A stretch of 64,000 nucleotides of DNA from Phymatolithon calcareum (GCA_977006965.1 OZ345371.1:2542001-2606000), one strand, 5' to 3'; shown: positions 22,829 through 33,391, counted from the stretch's first letter. The notes: generated by a model from the letters alone, not told the origin. Made by a program: numbers and translations.

Positions 22829-23339
22829 CAGTCAATCCTCGATAAATGGATCTTCGAAATCAGAAAATCCTCACTTTCAAGGATATGAAGTAGATGAACG
22901 GATATAGGATACGCCTAAATTTAACGATTTTTTAAGGTGTGTGGAATACTCGATTTGAGAATAATTTCCCAGACCATGGCCACGGCACATGATTGAAAAT
23001 TGTTTAATATTTTGATACCGACGCGCTGCGTATGTTGTCCACTTGTACACGTGTGGAGTGCAGTTAACCTGTCTTTATTCCACTTCACTACTTTTTAATG
23101 AAAAAATCAGTAATTCGCCGCTGTTTCACAGAAACAATCTTCATGCGCCGCGTACGCATTGCGCCTGCAAGAATGCGCTCTTGGTCCAACTTCAGTTGGC
23201 GGAATGTGTACGGCACCACGTCCCTCTGCTGCACACGTGTGTCCTCAGACTTATGATTCAAATTCACTTCTGGATTATCCTCAGTTTGCTGGATATCAAG
23301 TCGTTCCACATTGGTCATCCATTTAACGAGGATTGACTG
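22829..23339. mobile_element. pogo/Tigger-like MITE (511 bp) with TA duplication
   Basis: The left end begins CAGTCAATCCTCGATAAATG. The right end is its complement with one change (CCATTTAACGAGGATTGACTG region). TA flanks lie at 22827-22828 and 23340-23341. The last about 137 bp of this element reappear at 41713-41852 as the left border of duplication unit B. Confidence 0.85.
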
Positions 23340-23443
23340 TATACTTACAATATTATGACAGATGCACGTGTCATTTGGTACTCTTCACTGCACACTTGTC
23401 ATCATAGTGCGATGAAGCAGGCTTGTGCATTCAAATCAGATTA

Positions 23444-23841
23444 CAGTCAGACCTCGATAAATGGAACCTCTTTTTTAGAATAACCTCGGTTAGCAGCATA
23501 ATCGAGAGCTCCACGAATACCGTATCCGCCTAAATTTAACGAAAATTAAAGGATTCTAGAAAATTTGATAGGAGCATTACTTCATGTTCGAGGTCACGGG
23601 GCATACCTTAAATTTTGTTATAATTTTGTTTAGCGTACACGGAGCATATCCTCACTCGTAGAATACTGTAAGTACTTTTCATGTTTCTCCTGCCATTGGC
23701 ATACAGTACAGTAGAATATGGCTACTGTTCGGCACACGTGTGATCCAAAACTTATGATTCAAAATTCGACTTGAGAATAACCTCGATTTTAAGAATATTG
23801 GACCATTCCACATTGCCCATCCATTTATCGAGGTCTGACTG
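23444..23841. mobile_element. pogo/Tigger-like MITE (398 bp) with proven empty site
   Basis: Ends begin CAGTCAGACCTCGATAAATG on both strands. TA lies at 23442-23443 and 23842-23843. At 42585-42600, 33285-33300 and 52210-52225 the uninterrupted CAGATTACTGTAAAAAC is present, which is what excision of the element plus one TA would give. Confidence 0.95.
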
Positions 23842-23942
23842 TACTGTAAAAACTCAGATTTTCTGCCAAACTTCCAGGTGTCCCTGGATAACCCGAAGGT
23901 CTTTCGTGTTCAAACCCACGTTACCTCTTACATCCGAGTACT

Positions 23943-26039
23943 ATGGATAATCGCGGAAGCGTGCTACCCAAAGGCGCAGGAAGTGAGCCAGCATACTCGC
24001 ATCTCTCCCGGGAATCGCATTCCAGTGAAATCAACGAAATTGACGGCAATGACCCGCTTCGGTTGATAAATCAGTACACTCGCGCAATCGATGAGCATGG
24101 AGATGTGGATGCCATGAACAGCTTGGCAACCTTGTTTAACAATGGCGCAGAGGGCCTACCGAAAGACCCGCCTCACGCGATGGAGCTGTATACTCGAGCG
24201 ATCGAGGAAGGGGGGAATCAAGATGCGATGAACAACCTTGGAGAACTGCTACAAAATGGTGCTGACGGTGTATCAGCAGACCTGCGTCGTGCCAAGCATC
24301 TCTACATGCGCGCCATTGACGAAGGCGGACATATAAAGGCCATGAACAACCTGGCAAATCTGCTACTAAAAGGCGGAGAGGGCGTTCCAGCAGATCCGTG
24401 TCGAGCAGTGAAGCTGTTCTCAAGAGCCATCAGTGAAGGCCAGGATGTGAATTCCATGCACCGGCTCGCAGGTTTGCTGAGACGAGGAGCAGAAGGCGTA
24501 CCAGCCGATATTCCTCGTGCCGTTCAGCTCTACACTCGTGCCATCGAGGAGGGCAGATGTATATCTTCTATGCGTAAACTGGCAATATTGCTCGAGGACG
24601 GCGCCGATAATGTGCCAGCAGACCCACTTCGGGCCAATGTGCTTTACATACGAGCAATTGATGAGGGGGGAGACGGGACCTCATTATACCATCTGGCTAA
24701 CTTGCTGAGAAATGGAGCTGAAGGAGTACCGGCTGACTCGCGCTGTGCAGTGGAGCTGTATAATCGTGCTATTGAGGAGTTCGAGGATGTTGATGCCATG
24801 ATTAACTTAGGGACGTTGCTCCGCGATGGCGCAGACGGTGTTCCGGCAGATCCACTTCGTGCTCTGGAGCTGTACTCACGAGCAGTTGATGAGAATGCGG
24901 ATGAGATTGCGATTTACAACCTTGCAAATTTGTTGAGATTTGGAGCTGAATTAGTACCAGCGGACCCTCGTCGAGCGGCAGAGCTCTATAGTCGTGCCAT
25001 TGAGGAATACCAGAATGTTCACGCCATGACCAGCTTGGGGACCCTGCTCGACAAAGGCGCAGAGGGCGTTCCAGTAGATCCACTTCGTGCTATTGAGCTA
25101 TACACACGAGCAATTGACGAAGGCGAAGATGCGATAGCAATGTACAACCTGGCAAATTTGCTGAGTGGTGAAGCTGAAGGAGTACCAGCAGACCCTCGTC
25201 GCGCCGTGGAGCTCTATACTTGTGCCATAGAGAAATGCGATCATGTTCAATCCATGGCTAACTTGGGGGTCCTGCTCCAAGATGGAGCAGAAGGTGTTCC
25301 CGTCGATTCAGTTCGTGCTCGTGAGCTCTACATACGAGCAATTGATGAGGGCACAGACGTTGTTGCCATGTATAACCTCGCAAATATGCTCCGAAGTGGG
25401 GCTGATGGAGTGCCGGCAGACCCTCGACGTGCAGTGGAGCTCTATAGTCGTGCCATTGAGGAGTTCGAGGATGTTGATGCTATGAATAACTTGGGGGTCT
25501 TGCTCCAGTATGGCGCAGACGGTGTTCCGGCAGATCCACTTCGTGCTCTGGAGCTGTACTCACGAGCAGTTGATGAGAATGCGGATGAGATTGCGATTTA
25601 CAACCTTGCAAATTTGTTGAGATTTGGAGCTGAATTAGTACCAGCGGACCCTCGCCGTGCTGTGAAACTCTTGAATCGTGCTGTCGAGGAAGGCGGACTT
25701 GTGGATGCGATGATTAGCTTGGGCAACTTGCTCCAACAAGGCACAGAGGATGTTCCGGCGGATGTGCCCCGTGCAGTGCAACTATTTTCTCGCGCCGTCG
25801 ATGAGGCAGGAAGCCAGCTTGCAATCATAAAGCTTGGTTCCCTGCTTGAGCATGGCGGAGAGGGCGTGCCGGAAAACGGCCTTCGTGCCGTGGAGCTGTA
25901 TTCTCGGGCCATCGTTGAGTTTGAAGATAAAAATGCAATGGTAAACTTGGCATTGCTGTTGCGACGTGGCGGAGAACATTTACCGGCAGATCCAACTGGC
26001 GCTATACAGCTAATAAGGAAGGTACATTCCATGGCGTAG
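23943..26039 (+). CDS. SEL1-1: Sel1-like repeat protein of locus 1 (698 aa)
   Basis: A 58-residue N-terminal part (MDNRGSVLPKG...NEIDGNDPLRL) precedes 16 full repeats of exactly 38 residues and a closing partial repeat of 32. The repeat consensus is N-L-x-x-L-L-x-x-G-A-E-G-V-P-A-D-P-x-R-A-V-E-L-Y-x-R-A-I-x-E, that of Sel1-like repeats, a TPR-related helix pair used as a protein-binding scaffold. Neighbouring repeats alternate between NLGxLL and YNLANLL types, giving a 76-residue higher-order period. A block of two repeats recurs almost base for base 684 bp (six units) later (24750-24985 and 25434-25669). No membrane segment or catalytic domain is seen. The start ATG is at CTATGG. The protein is likely a cytosolic adaptor; partners are unknown. 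Confidence 0.9.
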   Translation: MDNRGSVLPKGAGSEPAYSHLSRESHSSEINEIDGNDPLRLINQYTRAIDEHGDVDAMNSLATLFNNGAEGLPKDPPHAMELYTRAIEEGGNQDAMNNLGELLQNGADGVSADLRRAKHLYMRAIDEGGHIKAMNNLANLLLKGGEGVPADPCRAVKLFSRAISEGQDVNSMHRLAGLLRRGAEGVPADIPRAVQLYTRAIEEGRCISSMRKLAILLEDGADNVPADPLRANVLYIRAIDEGGDGTSLYHLANLLRNGAEGVPADSRCAVELYNRAIEEFEDVDAMINLGTLLRDGADGVPADPLRALELYSRAVDENADEIAIYNLANLLRFGAELVPADPRRAAELYSRAIEEYQNVHAMTSLGTLLDKGAEGVPVDPLRAIELYTRAIDEGEDAIAMYNLANLLSGEAEGVPADPRRAVELYTCAIEKCDHVQSMANLGVLLQDGAEGVPVDSVRARELYIRAIDEGTDVVAMYNLANMLRSGADGVPADPRRAVELYSRAIEEFEDVDAMNNLGVLLQYGADGVPADPLRALELYSRAVDENADEIAIYNLANLLRFGAELVPADPRRAVKLLNRAVEEGGLVDAMISLGNLLQQGTEDVPADVPRAVQLFSRAVDEAGSQLAIIKLGSLLEHGGEGVPENGLRAVELYSRAIVEFEDKNAMVNLALLLRRGGEHLPADPTGAIQLIRKVHSMA

Positions 26040-26522
26040 AGTGTGCTGAGATTGTAAAATTTTCAACTTTTTGAACTGCCGAATTACCTCGCCATGTTTA
26101 TTGTCCATGAGTCAGACAGCTATTCCTGTCCCTGTATAGTGAAGATTCTGCGACAATCTTTCAGAAGGGGAAGAAAATGAACTCAGTTCACTATGTATGG
26201 TACTTTTACAAAGTATAATGGTTTACTTGTTCACTGCGCAAGCTGAAATACACCATGGACGTTGGAAACACAACTCGTACGCAGAATATCAGATTTAAGT
26301 TGTCATGGCATAGCTTGCCGACGTCGATCTCGTGGGAAGCGACTCGAGGGATGCGAAATAATCCCGAGAACTGGTAGGTAAATTTTTAGTGACTGTGAAT
26401 TTAGCCAACAGCGGGAGGTTTGAAGGCTGGAGGGCTAAATTTTCCTATTTAGGGGCCTGTCCTCTCCCCTATTCTTTCCAACCAACATCGAGGCGGTACA
26501 AATTTCAAAGGTCTGTTTCCAA

Positions 26523-26768
26523 ATGACGTCCGTGAAATCACTCTTCCCTGAAAAGAGCCTTCAACTCTACAGCCCAGAGACAAAAGCACAAAGGTATTCA
26601 GAAGCTGTTGCTCTACTGCTTGATTTGGGACCTAAACCCGGTAATAAAAACCATCATGTCGAAATCTCTTTAGCACAGGACGAGTCAAACTCATATTCAG
26701 ATTTCAGGACAACACATTCGATCTCTGCTTCCGGAGATGAGTTTGGAGAATTCGAAAATGAAAAATAA
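26523..26768 (+). CDS. Small acidic, Ser-rich ORF downstream of SEL1-1 (81 aa)
   Basis: The ORF starts MTSVKSLFPEKSLQLYS and ends THSISASGDEFGEFENEK. Broken relatives follow every other SEL1 gene (45272-45520, 37604-37845, 55830-56045), sharing SxSYSD...SISAS-x-[DN]-EFGE. The conserved C-terminal motif across old and new copies suggests it was once a real gene or exon of the cassette. A 39-codon frame (26788-26907, MMIVEKDELGRLVIEDST) follows closely and may be its continuation. No known family. Confidence 0.45.
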   Translation: MTSVKSLFPEKSLQLYSPETKAQRYSEAVALLLDLGPKPGNKNHHVEISLAQDESNSYSDFRTTHSISASGDEFGEFENEK

Positions 26769-26916
26769 ACCCCAAGGCATTTGGAAATGATGATCGTGGA
26801 AAAGGACGAGCTAGGACGCCTCGTCATAGAAGACAGCACTATTATTCCTCTCGGTATTATACAAGGTAGTGACTCAGAATTCAGTGAAGCTGTCGTCGGT
26901 ATATAGAATAACTCTA

Positions 26917-27701
26917 GGATTGAAGCGGACGCCGAGGGTTTGACCGGACCGAACGGACCACAAACGAAAAAAGACAAGTTTCCGGCGCGGGCGCGGGCGC
27001 CCGCGCCGGCGCAAGTGGCCGCAGCGATAAAGCTGCACAAAGCGCTCCTTCCGACGGTAATCCCGCCGGAAATGGCGGACGCGATCGTGAACGCGCACTC
27101 CAGGGACTTGGCGAATCGAGAACTTGCCACACTTGAAATGCCAGACCCAAGCCCGCCGTTGCAAGATTTCGAGAAAATCTTGCGAATTTAAGCGGATTTG
27201 ATACAGGCCGGCTATCATACCGGTCCGGCCCGTTCACCTGTGCGTCACAGATAGGAACCAAGAGCTCAGTCAGGAATTTTTCCCCGCTACAGTGCAGGGT
27301 TTTTTTGAACTTGCAAGAGCTGTGATCCGGCCTCCCCATGGGAGAAGACTATCACCTTCTGGTAGTATGGTAGTACATGGATTCCGCCCTGAGTGGTGTG
27401 CCGCAACGCTCAAGGAAGCTGGGAGAGAAGACAGAAGAAGATGAAAGAAGGCAGCGAGATGACTAGCTACCGTGAGCGTCCTAAATGGTTTCCAACCCGG
27501 GGCATCCCTTTGAAGGACGGCGACTGAAGATTGGCTATGTAGCGATATAGATGTTAAGCTTCCCCAAGGTCTGCACATTGTGCAGCTTGGGCAGCTGTTG
27601 TGACATCAAGTACCACTCGTATCTGTTAAGTCTACTGGAGCCGTAAGGATGTGGAGTTGTTTACCAGCTCTGATAAATCCCGCAATAAAAGAAAGAAAGA
27701 A
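26917..27701 (+). mobile_element. AAAG-tailed retroposon in unit A (785 bp)
   Basis: The insert is bounded by AGAATAACTCTA (26905-26916 and 27702-27713). Unit B has the site once (about 45658-45671). Its right end runs AATAAAAGAAAGAAAGAA, a tail-like tract, so it moved by retroposition in plus orientation. Its left part holds a Pro/Ala/Lys-rich frame (26940-27191; TKKDKFPARARAPAPAQVAA). The right half is non-coding. It could be a 5'-truncated LINE or a SINE-like element. Confidence 0.8.
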
Positions 27702-27713
27702 AGAATAACTCTA

Positions 27714-28084
27714 ATAATGTGTCTACTGGACTTCCATCTTGGACGTACAAACGTGCGGATGACCAGATATTCTCTGTTCCAGTCGATTGTAAAAGGGGCA
27801 ATAGGTACTGTCGACAACGTTATGGAGGCTCTTAAGGTCAGTAGTTCAACCTCTGTAACTCTTTTGGATGTTTCTGATGTTCTTTTGCGAAACAAGTGCT
27901 GCCCTTGCGATTAGCGCATGTAATACAACTCTACTGACGGGCAAATATCCCTCCAGAAGAATGTCTGAACTTCTCGGGGTCTTTATACTACACATTTTGT
28001 GCACCTCATATGTATGGCCTGCTCCTATCGCGACAAAGCGGTTGGTCAATATTAACACTTTGTAGTGGAGAGGGAAACTGCGGC
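27714..28084. other. Segment shared with unit B, no clear gene
   Basis: Matches 45671-46040 closely. A plus-strand frame up to 27914 and minus-strand frames 27846-28058 are both open. Neither has a recognised motif, and conservation is explained by the recent duplication. Confidence 0.4.
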
Positions 28085-28098
28085 TCTGTGGTGCACTG

Positions 28099-28855
28099 GG
28101 ATATTTGATGATTTTATTTTGAGAGCTCCCAAAGCCTCACCTTGGAGTAACGGGGCGGCTCTTGGCATATTCTCTAAGCTAAAGTCCTCTGGCTACTCAA
28201 AACGTTCTTGACTACCAACAATCCTCAAACTCGCGAAGGTGAAGCACAGGCAATTAGCGCTTCAGTACATCTGCGGAAGATTTCCGCAGGTGTCGACAAC
28301 AAGCATGGTGGAAAAACTTGGAAACCGAGCTCGACAGCATATGAAAACACTGGAAAACAATCTGTCAGGATATGAACTGAAAGGAGACAAAATACTGGAC
28401 ACCGAGAGAGCACTTAACGAGCTCTTGCTATTCAGCAAGACCATCATCGAGTGCATGGAAAACGAAGAAGGACTGCTCTGAATCAAGAACGAGAAGTTAC
28501 GTAGATGTCCCTTAGGACACGAAGCCTATTAGCGGCAACACCAGCAGTGAACCCACAACTTTCCCCACCGCCCATGGCAAACGGTCTACACACTGGAAGG
28601 TAGCAACTGTGGAAGCCTTGCCCGTATATTCGTAAGATTTTGAGGCTTTTAAATAAAGTTCAATTGAAAAAAAACGTTCTTGATACGTAATTCTCTCCCA
28701 ACAAGAGCTCCTGAGAGTCTCTTGCACTCAAACTCAATTTCTGTACTCATCTTCGACGACGCTAGAGTACGTTGTAAGGCGACTAGTTCGATCACCGCGG
28801 TAATCCCACAATAGGCACCCAACACTGATTTTCTCCAAAGAGGTACTTGGTTGAG
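28099..28855 (-). mobile_element. LINE-A2 3' fragment (minus strand), interrupted by LINE-A1
   Basis: Read on the minus strand, it encodes the PLWRKSVLGAYCGITAV...FECKRLSGALV region (28855 to about 28684) and continues at 28200-28099 (VRLWELSKIKSSN equivalent). It ends CATCAAATATCC at 28099, the same 3' end as the LINE-A2 copies at 37014 and 40023. The target duplication is TCTGTGGTGCACTG (28085-28098 and 28856-28869). Shared with unit B, so older than the duplication. Confidence 0.8.
28212..28672 (+). mobile_element. LINE-A1 3' fragment nested in LINE-A2
   Basis: The plus-strand frame 28239-28481 (KHRQLALQYICGRFPQVST...) matches the C-terminal end of the LINE at 16.6-18.0 kb (RHRQLAIKWAFGRFPPLST...). 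The 3' UTR ends TTTAAATAAAGTTCAATTG plus an A-tract. The target duplication is AACGTTCTTGA (28201-28211 and 28673-28683), lying inside the minus-strand LINE-A2. The same nest exists at 46169-46895. Confidence 0.85.
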
Positions 28856-28978
28856 TCTGTGGTGCACTGCACCCTATATGGTGCACTGGCATCACCATAA
28901 TATGGTATAAGAGCACTGTCCATGATGAAGTTTGCACTATTTCTTGAAGGTGACCGTGAACTCTTCAGCTGTAAATCT

Positions 28979-29180
28979 TCATGACGATGCAACGTTGACT
29001 CCAAGAGCCGTTTCTTGGCAACTGCAGACACTTTTGGGTAATACCCAAATAAGGTATTCTGCAACAGGGTACTGGTCCCAGCGGCTATGACAAACTGGAC
29101 TGCGACTCGATGCAACGCCTTGGTGAGATTGGGACCTTTTAGATACATCATTGTATATCCCCCGATGTAAAGTTGAAGGT
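28979..29180 (-). pseudogene. TM-cassette relic R3 of locus 2
   Basis: The minus frame GPNLTKALHRVAVQFVIAAG matches the relic at 18280-18545. In unit B about 690 bp (47285-47975) with further relic pieces precede it; these are missing here, which is best read as a deletion at about 29041 in unit A. Confidence 0.45.
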
Positions 29181-29309
29181 GCGAACAGGCTTCGGATGAT
29201 CCCCGAGCAGCTGATGACCCTATTGTTGTATGTCCTTAAGGCACCGGTGATCAGATTCAAACATTCGCAGCTCGAGGTTCTGCACAAGCAATAAGGTTTG
29301 GGGTTCTTC

Positions 29310-30545
29310 TAGGTCCATGATTCTGCAAACAAAGTGCATTCGTGTGACAAAGTCGTAGTGGTCCAGTCTATCTTCTGAGTACTACAAGGATTGGATTGAA
29401 TTTCTGTTTAATTGAAGCTCCCTTTGTCAATTATCATTGCACCTGAGAGACTTTTCGTTGCGCTACAATCCTTCGCTTACGTTCTCATTTAAGTAGTTGA
29501 TTTCGGACATTTCCTTTAGACAGTATCAATTGCCATTTCCAGCATCTCTGGAGTGCTACAAGGTACATCAACAAACATGCGCAGCAGAGTAAAGTCCTTC
29601 CTAGTGCTCAGATAGTAGAAAACTGCCACCGCCTGTGCGACGCATAGCATCGCGCAAAACTCGCGCACACCTGCCTCACTCAACTTGTCACCAGTTCCCT
29701 GCGCTAGACAGCCTTTGACGGAATCACTGTTAGTTAAATTTCGCCACAGCTCTCCTTTTCGCATTCAATTCACAGCCCTCACCGACCCAAGTACGGTAAT
29801 TATTTCCGACCAAAATCCATGTTCGCAGACATGAATTCATGAATACTCCACACGCCACTTCTCAGTACAGTCTTCCAAGTCACATTTGCCAAGAGTTGTT
29901 TGCTCGGCTCCGGTTCATGAGAAAATGATGGTGTTGGCAATTCTGCTCCCGCTTCGTCTTGCGTGGCTGTATCGTGCAAAACCACAATCGCTCCGCCTCT
30001 CCCACCGCACGCAGTCGCACACTCACAAAACCGGGCAACTGCACCGCGCCAATATTCGTGTGGCTCTTGGGCATGACATTTCCGCGCCTTAACGTGGAGC
30101 TTCCAGTGGGCTGAGCATAGAACGAGCTCGGCGTGACGAAGTGAAGTGCTCACCGGAGTGCTGAAGCCAGAAGTACCGAAGCGCTGCAAAATAGTTTGCA
30201 ATGTTTCGTTGCCGGCTAACCGTTTCGTGATTGCACAATTGCGCCAGTGTACCACAAAACTGCAAAGGCAGCGGCAGTAATGACAAGCTCATGTTTACCG
30301 CCCAAGGCATCTGGTGCACGGATGAGACGCCACACAATGATAAACATATTTGCGGTAGCTGCGGAAAGTAGAGCAATGCTTGATCAGAACGCAAGCGTCC
30401 GCAGTCGAAGATCAAGGCATGAACCAAGTCGATTGCCTTTCCATTTGCCGTCAAGAATAATGACTACACTGGTAAGCAGTAGTTCGCAAATGACGACAAG
30501 TGCAGCTACGAATTCAAGCCGTTGGAAAGCGTTAGATTGTTACAT
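29310..30545 (-). pseudogene. TM-family pseudogene of locus 2 (unit A)
   Basis: Homologous to the intact gene at 19485-20552 over its full length but broken several ways. The start codon (30545-30543) is followed at once by TAA. A short deletion near 30187 shifts the frame in the linker after the third membrane segment. Surviving frames are 30255-29800 (including GGRGGAIVVLHD and RSGVW) and 29764-29516 (MRKGELWRNL...LSTRKDF). A 161-bp LINE-C fragment (29390-29550) cuts the C-terminal codons off. It lies head-to-head with the LWID pseudogene at 31078. Confidence 0.8.
29390..29550 (-). mobile_element. LINE-C 3' end inserted in the TM gene
   Basis: Reads EMLEMAIDTV...QRKCPKSTT on the minus strand plus a 3' UTR, as in the LINE-C copy ending at 37373. 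The target duplication is GAGTACTACAAGG (29377-29389) and GAGTGCTACAAGG (29551-29563). Also present at 48300-48460, so older than the segmental duplication. Confidence 0.85.
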
Positions 30546-31077
30546 GAAGAAATTCGCGGCAATGAACTGAACAGGTTAAGTCAGCACGACAGACATCAGT
30601 TCGTGCGTCAAGCATGAGAGTGACCTTGGGGTACAGGGGTATGATACGCGGGGATCAAAGAGGTTAGACCGCAATGAAAGATCGAATTAATGGTGCTATT
30701 TTTCAATTCATTTTCGAAAAATAGCCCGCACTAAATTTCTTCGAGCATACTGTTTGTACAGGTGTACAAGTTTTATCAACTCAGCTTTTTCTTGATGTTC
30801 AACTTGATTACAGTTTCTACCTGGCAAACTTAGAGTTGCTCCGTGCGTTGTGGATCGGGAAAGTCCCCTCCTGATATCCAATTTGGGAGGATACTACAGG
30901 ATTTCGGCAAGAACAAATGTTGCAGTGTACTTCGCACATGGGTGGTACCCTTGCTGTTTCGGCCATCAACCTTATCCGCACTCAGCAATACCGATGCTAC
31001 TCGACTGGAGTGTCGTCGCGCACGATTTTTGTATTTGCTGACCAAGCGTCTGGTTGGACGACAATATCACCAGTCCC
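30546..31077. promoter_or_regulatory. Divergent intergenic region, TM / LWID (locus 2)
   Basis: About 0.53 kb between two divergent genes. It corresponds to 49448-49991 in unit B and to scattered pieces of 20.55-22.03 kb in locus 1. No TATA-like or binding motif could be assigned with confidence; retention at three loci suggests it carries both promoters. Confidence 0.45.
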
Positions 31078-32420
31078 ATGAATTCCCCTACCTTTGACCT
31101 GGCACATGAGTGAAGAGCCCTGAAGGGTCTTGTCCACCATGGATACCACACCGTTGTTCAATCCGTCACGCAGGGGATAAGCCGAATTGTTAATGTCACC
31201 GACAATGCAGACTGGATACTTTTCCGTGAGCAGGTGTCTTCGCATGACCCTGCTGCCTGGTCGCAGCCCAAGACGTCGCGTCCTTCGCTCTCTCATACCG
31301 CCATGTACACTACGACATACGCTCACGTCGCGGTGAGACCATGAATGAAGCACAGTGGGGTCGCCTTCGTGATGTGCTACTTGCTTTTGCTCGAACATAC
31401 GAGTCAAGCCGCGTCGTATTGTGGATTGATCTGGTACTCCACTACAGCCGCGCCATGACGGCGAAAACCAATTGGATTACCAAAGGCCTATTGCCCTACC
31501 TTATTTTCCTCGTCGTGTATGTGGGCGGCCCCAACGCGGACGATGACGATGAGCACCGGCAACGCCTTTGGGTCGCCATTGAGCGGAATGCCGCGCTTAC
31601 CAACAGCGGCATCCGCATGCAGGGGCGTTCTGGCGGCGGTTATGTGGTTTTGGGCGCGTCGCTGTAACTACCGCAAGCACTTCAATGGCTCACCGGTCGC
31701 ATCATTTGCGGCATGTTCAACTCCTGCGCGCTGTCTTGGGAGCGAGACTATCTCATGTTCCGCAACCTGTCCATCGCTATCGCCAACGCATCCGACTGGA
31801 AGCGCACCCTAGAGGGCTTTTTGGCAATGCCTGACGGAAAAGTCGAACGGCCGAAGTACACCGTCATGGACGCGTTTGACTATGCAGCAGATAACAACGA
31901 AATTTCCTTTTCGGGGGCTGGACGCGTCTTTCACGGTGTTTATCTGGCTTCCAGACAGACGAATGCGGTACAAGCAGATGGCGGTTGGCATGGGTTGCGC
32001 GAATGGGTGCGGTATGAGTGGATTGACGGGAAGCTAGCGGACGAGTCACCGGCCGAACTTGCCCAAATCGTAGACCTGACAGGGTTCTACCTGTATCGCG
32101 ATGACGAGAATGGAAATTGTGCTTATGCAGTTGTACTGGTTTCTGCACAGGGTGAAGTTGGGGCACTTGGGTTAGCTCACTTGCGCAATGCTGATGCGAC
32201 TGGACGCGGCACAGTGCTATGGTTCCAGCGAGGTTTATCAAAACTGTGCAGGCAATACGCCCGTCAACTGTTTTTCTGCATGAAGCTCAGGCATCCATTC
32301 ACCTTAGAAGTCTCATCGCACTGGGGAATTTCAATGGGAGAGCCGTGTGGTGTGTTTCGCGGCCGTCAGTGCAAATGGAAGTGGACTGCACCACAGATCA
32401 ACATGCTGCGGAAAGTTTGA
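31078..32420 (+). pseudogene. LWID-family pseudogene of locus 2 (unit A)
   Basis: Copy of the intact 455-residue gene at 49992-51359. Damage: codon 12 reads TGA; 25 bp are missing between 31260 and 31261 (present at about 50177-50201), shifting the frame; and a TAA occurs at 31665-31667 where the intact copy reads on. The stretches with LW[IV]D (31341 onward) and the C-terminal 235 codons (31713-32420) are otherwise well preserved, so inactivation is recent. Confidence 0.85.
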
Positions 32421-32539
32421 TCGACCTGTTCCGCACAATCATACAACTTGCTCCAGGCTTGGCTTTGCTGGACCATTTTTTTCAGTAACAGCGGGAACAT
32501 GTTTTGCAATTGAGGTTTTTTAAACGTTGTACGGTAATT

Positions 32540-33081
32540 CATTCATTTTTCCCCTAATGGGACTAGCAGCGATTTGAGGGTCTAAGTTTCTTCCACTCTA
32601 TACCATCGTTAGCGAGTTTGACTGCGGCATTCACGTCTAGTCCAGGTACGTCACCAAGGCGTGATTCTGGCGTTGGTCTGACGCATTGTAGCAGCACCTG
32701 GCGGACCAGGCGCCGCTCGTCTATTCTATGAATGTGCCCAAGCCAGTTCCATCGTAGGTCTCTGGATTCTGTTATTTACCCGAACAACGATGCTCATGTG
32801 GCAGTCCAGCCGGTCGAGGTCGTCCAACTTGCGGATAGCAATCTTGGCGCCCACTGGAGGACATTGCTTTTTGCAGTGCAGGCGGCAGTGTTTTGCCAGG
32901 GAGGTCGCACAGGGGAATTTACTTTCACGCACTGGAATTTGAAATCCATAGCTTTGACATCTTCTTCCGTTGTGCGTGTAAATCTTTCTGCCGTTTTGAT
33001 GTGCTGTACGAAGCTTTTGACAAGCCCTCCTTTGCTTCTCGCCGCTGGTGGTACGGTAATGGAAACTATCTTGACGTGCAC
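32540..33081 (-). pseudogene. LINE-B 3' fragment before SEL1-2
   Basis: The minus strand reads RDLRWNWLGHIHRIDERRLVRQVLL (positions split by frame changes), the basic WLGH-[IV]-x-R-M/I-D tail common at the C-terminus of several LINE clades. A Cys/His-bearing frame lies upstream (32726-33081). It is shared with 51452-52000, and a separate insertion of the same family sits at 46324-46576. The 3' end carries ATGA/ATTC-type short repeats. Confidence 0.7.
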
Positions 33082-33391
33082 TAAAATAATTAAGCTCTTT
33101 TACAAAAATTACAAAAAACTAGTGAAAAATATTAGAAAAAGTAAAGATGAAGGAATTCTCAAAATATGAGGGAAGTAGAATTCACCGTTCAAACCTAAAT
33201 TATATGTACTGTAGGTGTCGTTTGATGGAAGTCACTGGCACACTTGTCATCATGGTGACGATGAAGCTAGCTTGTGCATTCAAATCAGATTACTGTAAAA
33301 ACTCAGATTTTCTGCCAAACTTCCAGGTGCCCGAAGACAATCCGAAGATCTTTTTTGTGCAAACCCACTTTGCCTCTTGCAGCCAAGTGCC

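Noticed and set aside
23943-26039. CRISPR-like or satellite array
   Set aside because: The 114-bp period is coding, in frame, with Sel1-like consensus and no constant-repeat/unique-spacer pattern.
28099-28855. Inverted LINE pieces as a twin-priming (5' inversion) event
   Set aside because: The minus-strand pieces on both sides join into one LINE-A2 and the plus-strand piece has its own AACGTTCTTGA duplication, so a nested insertion explains it better.
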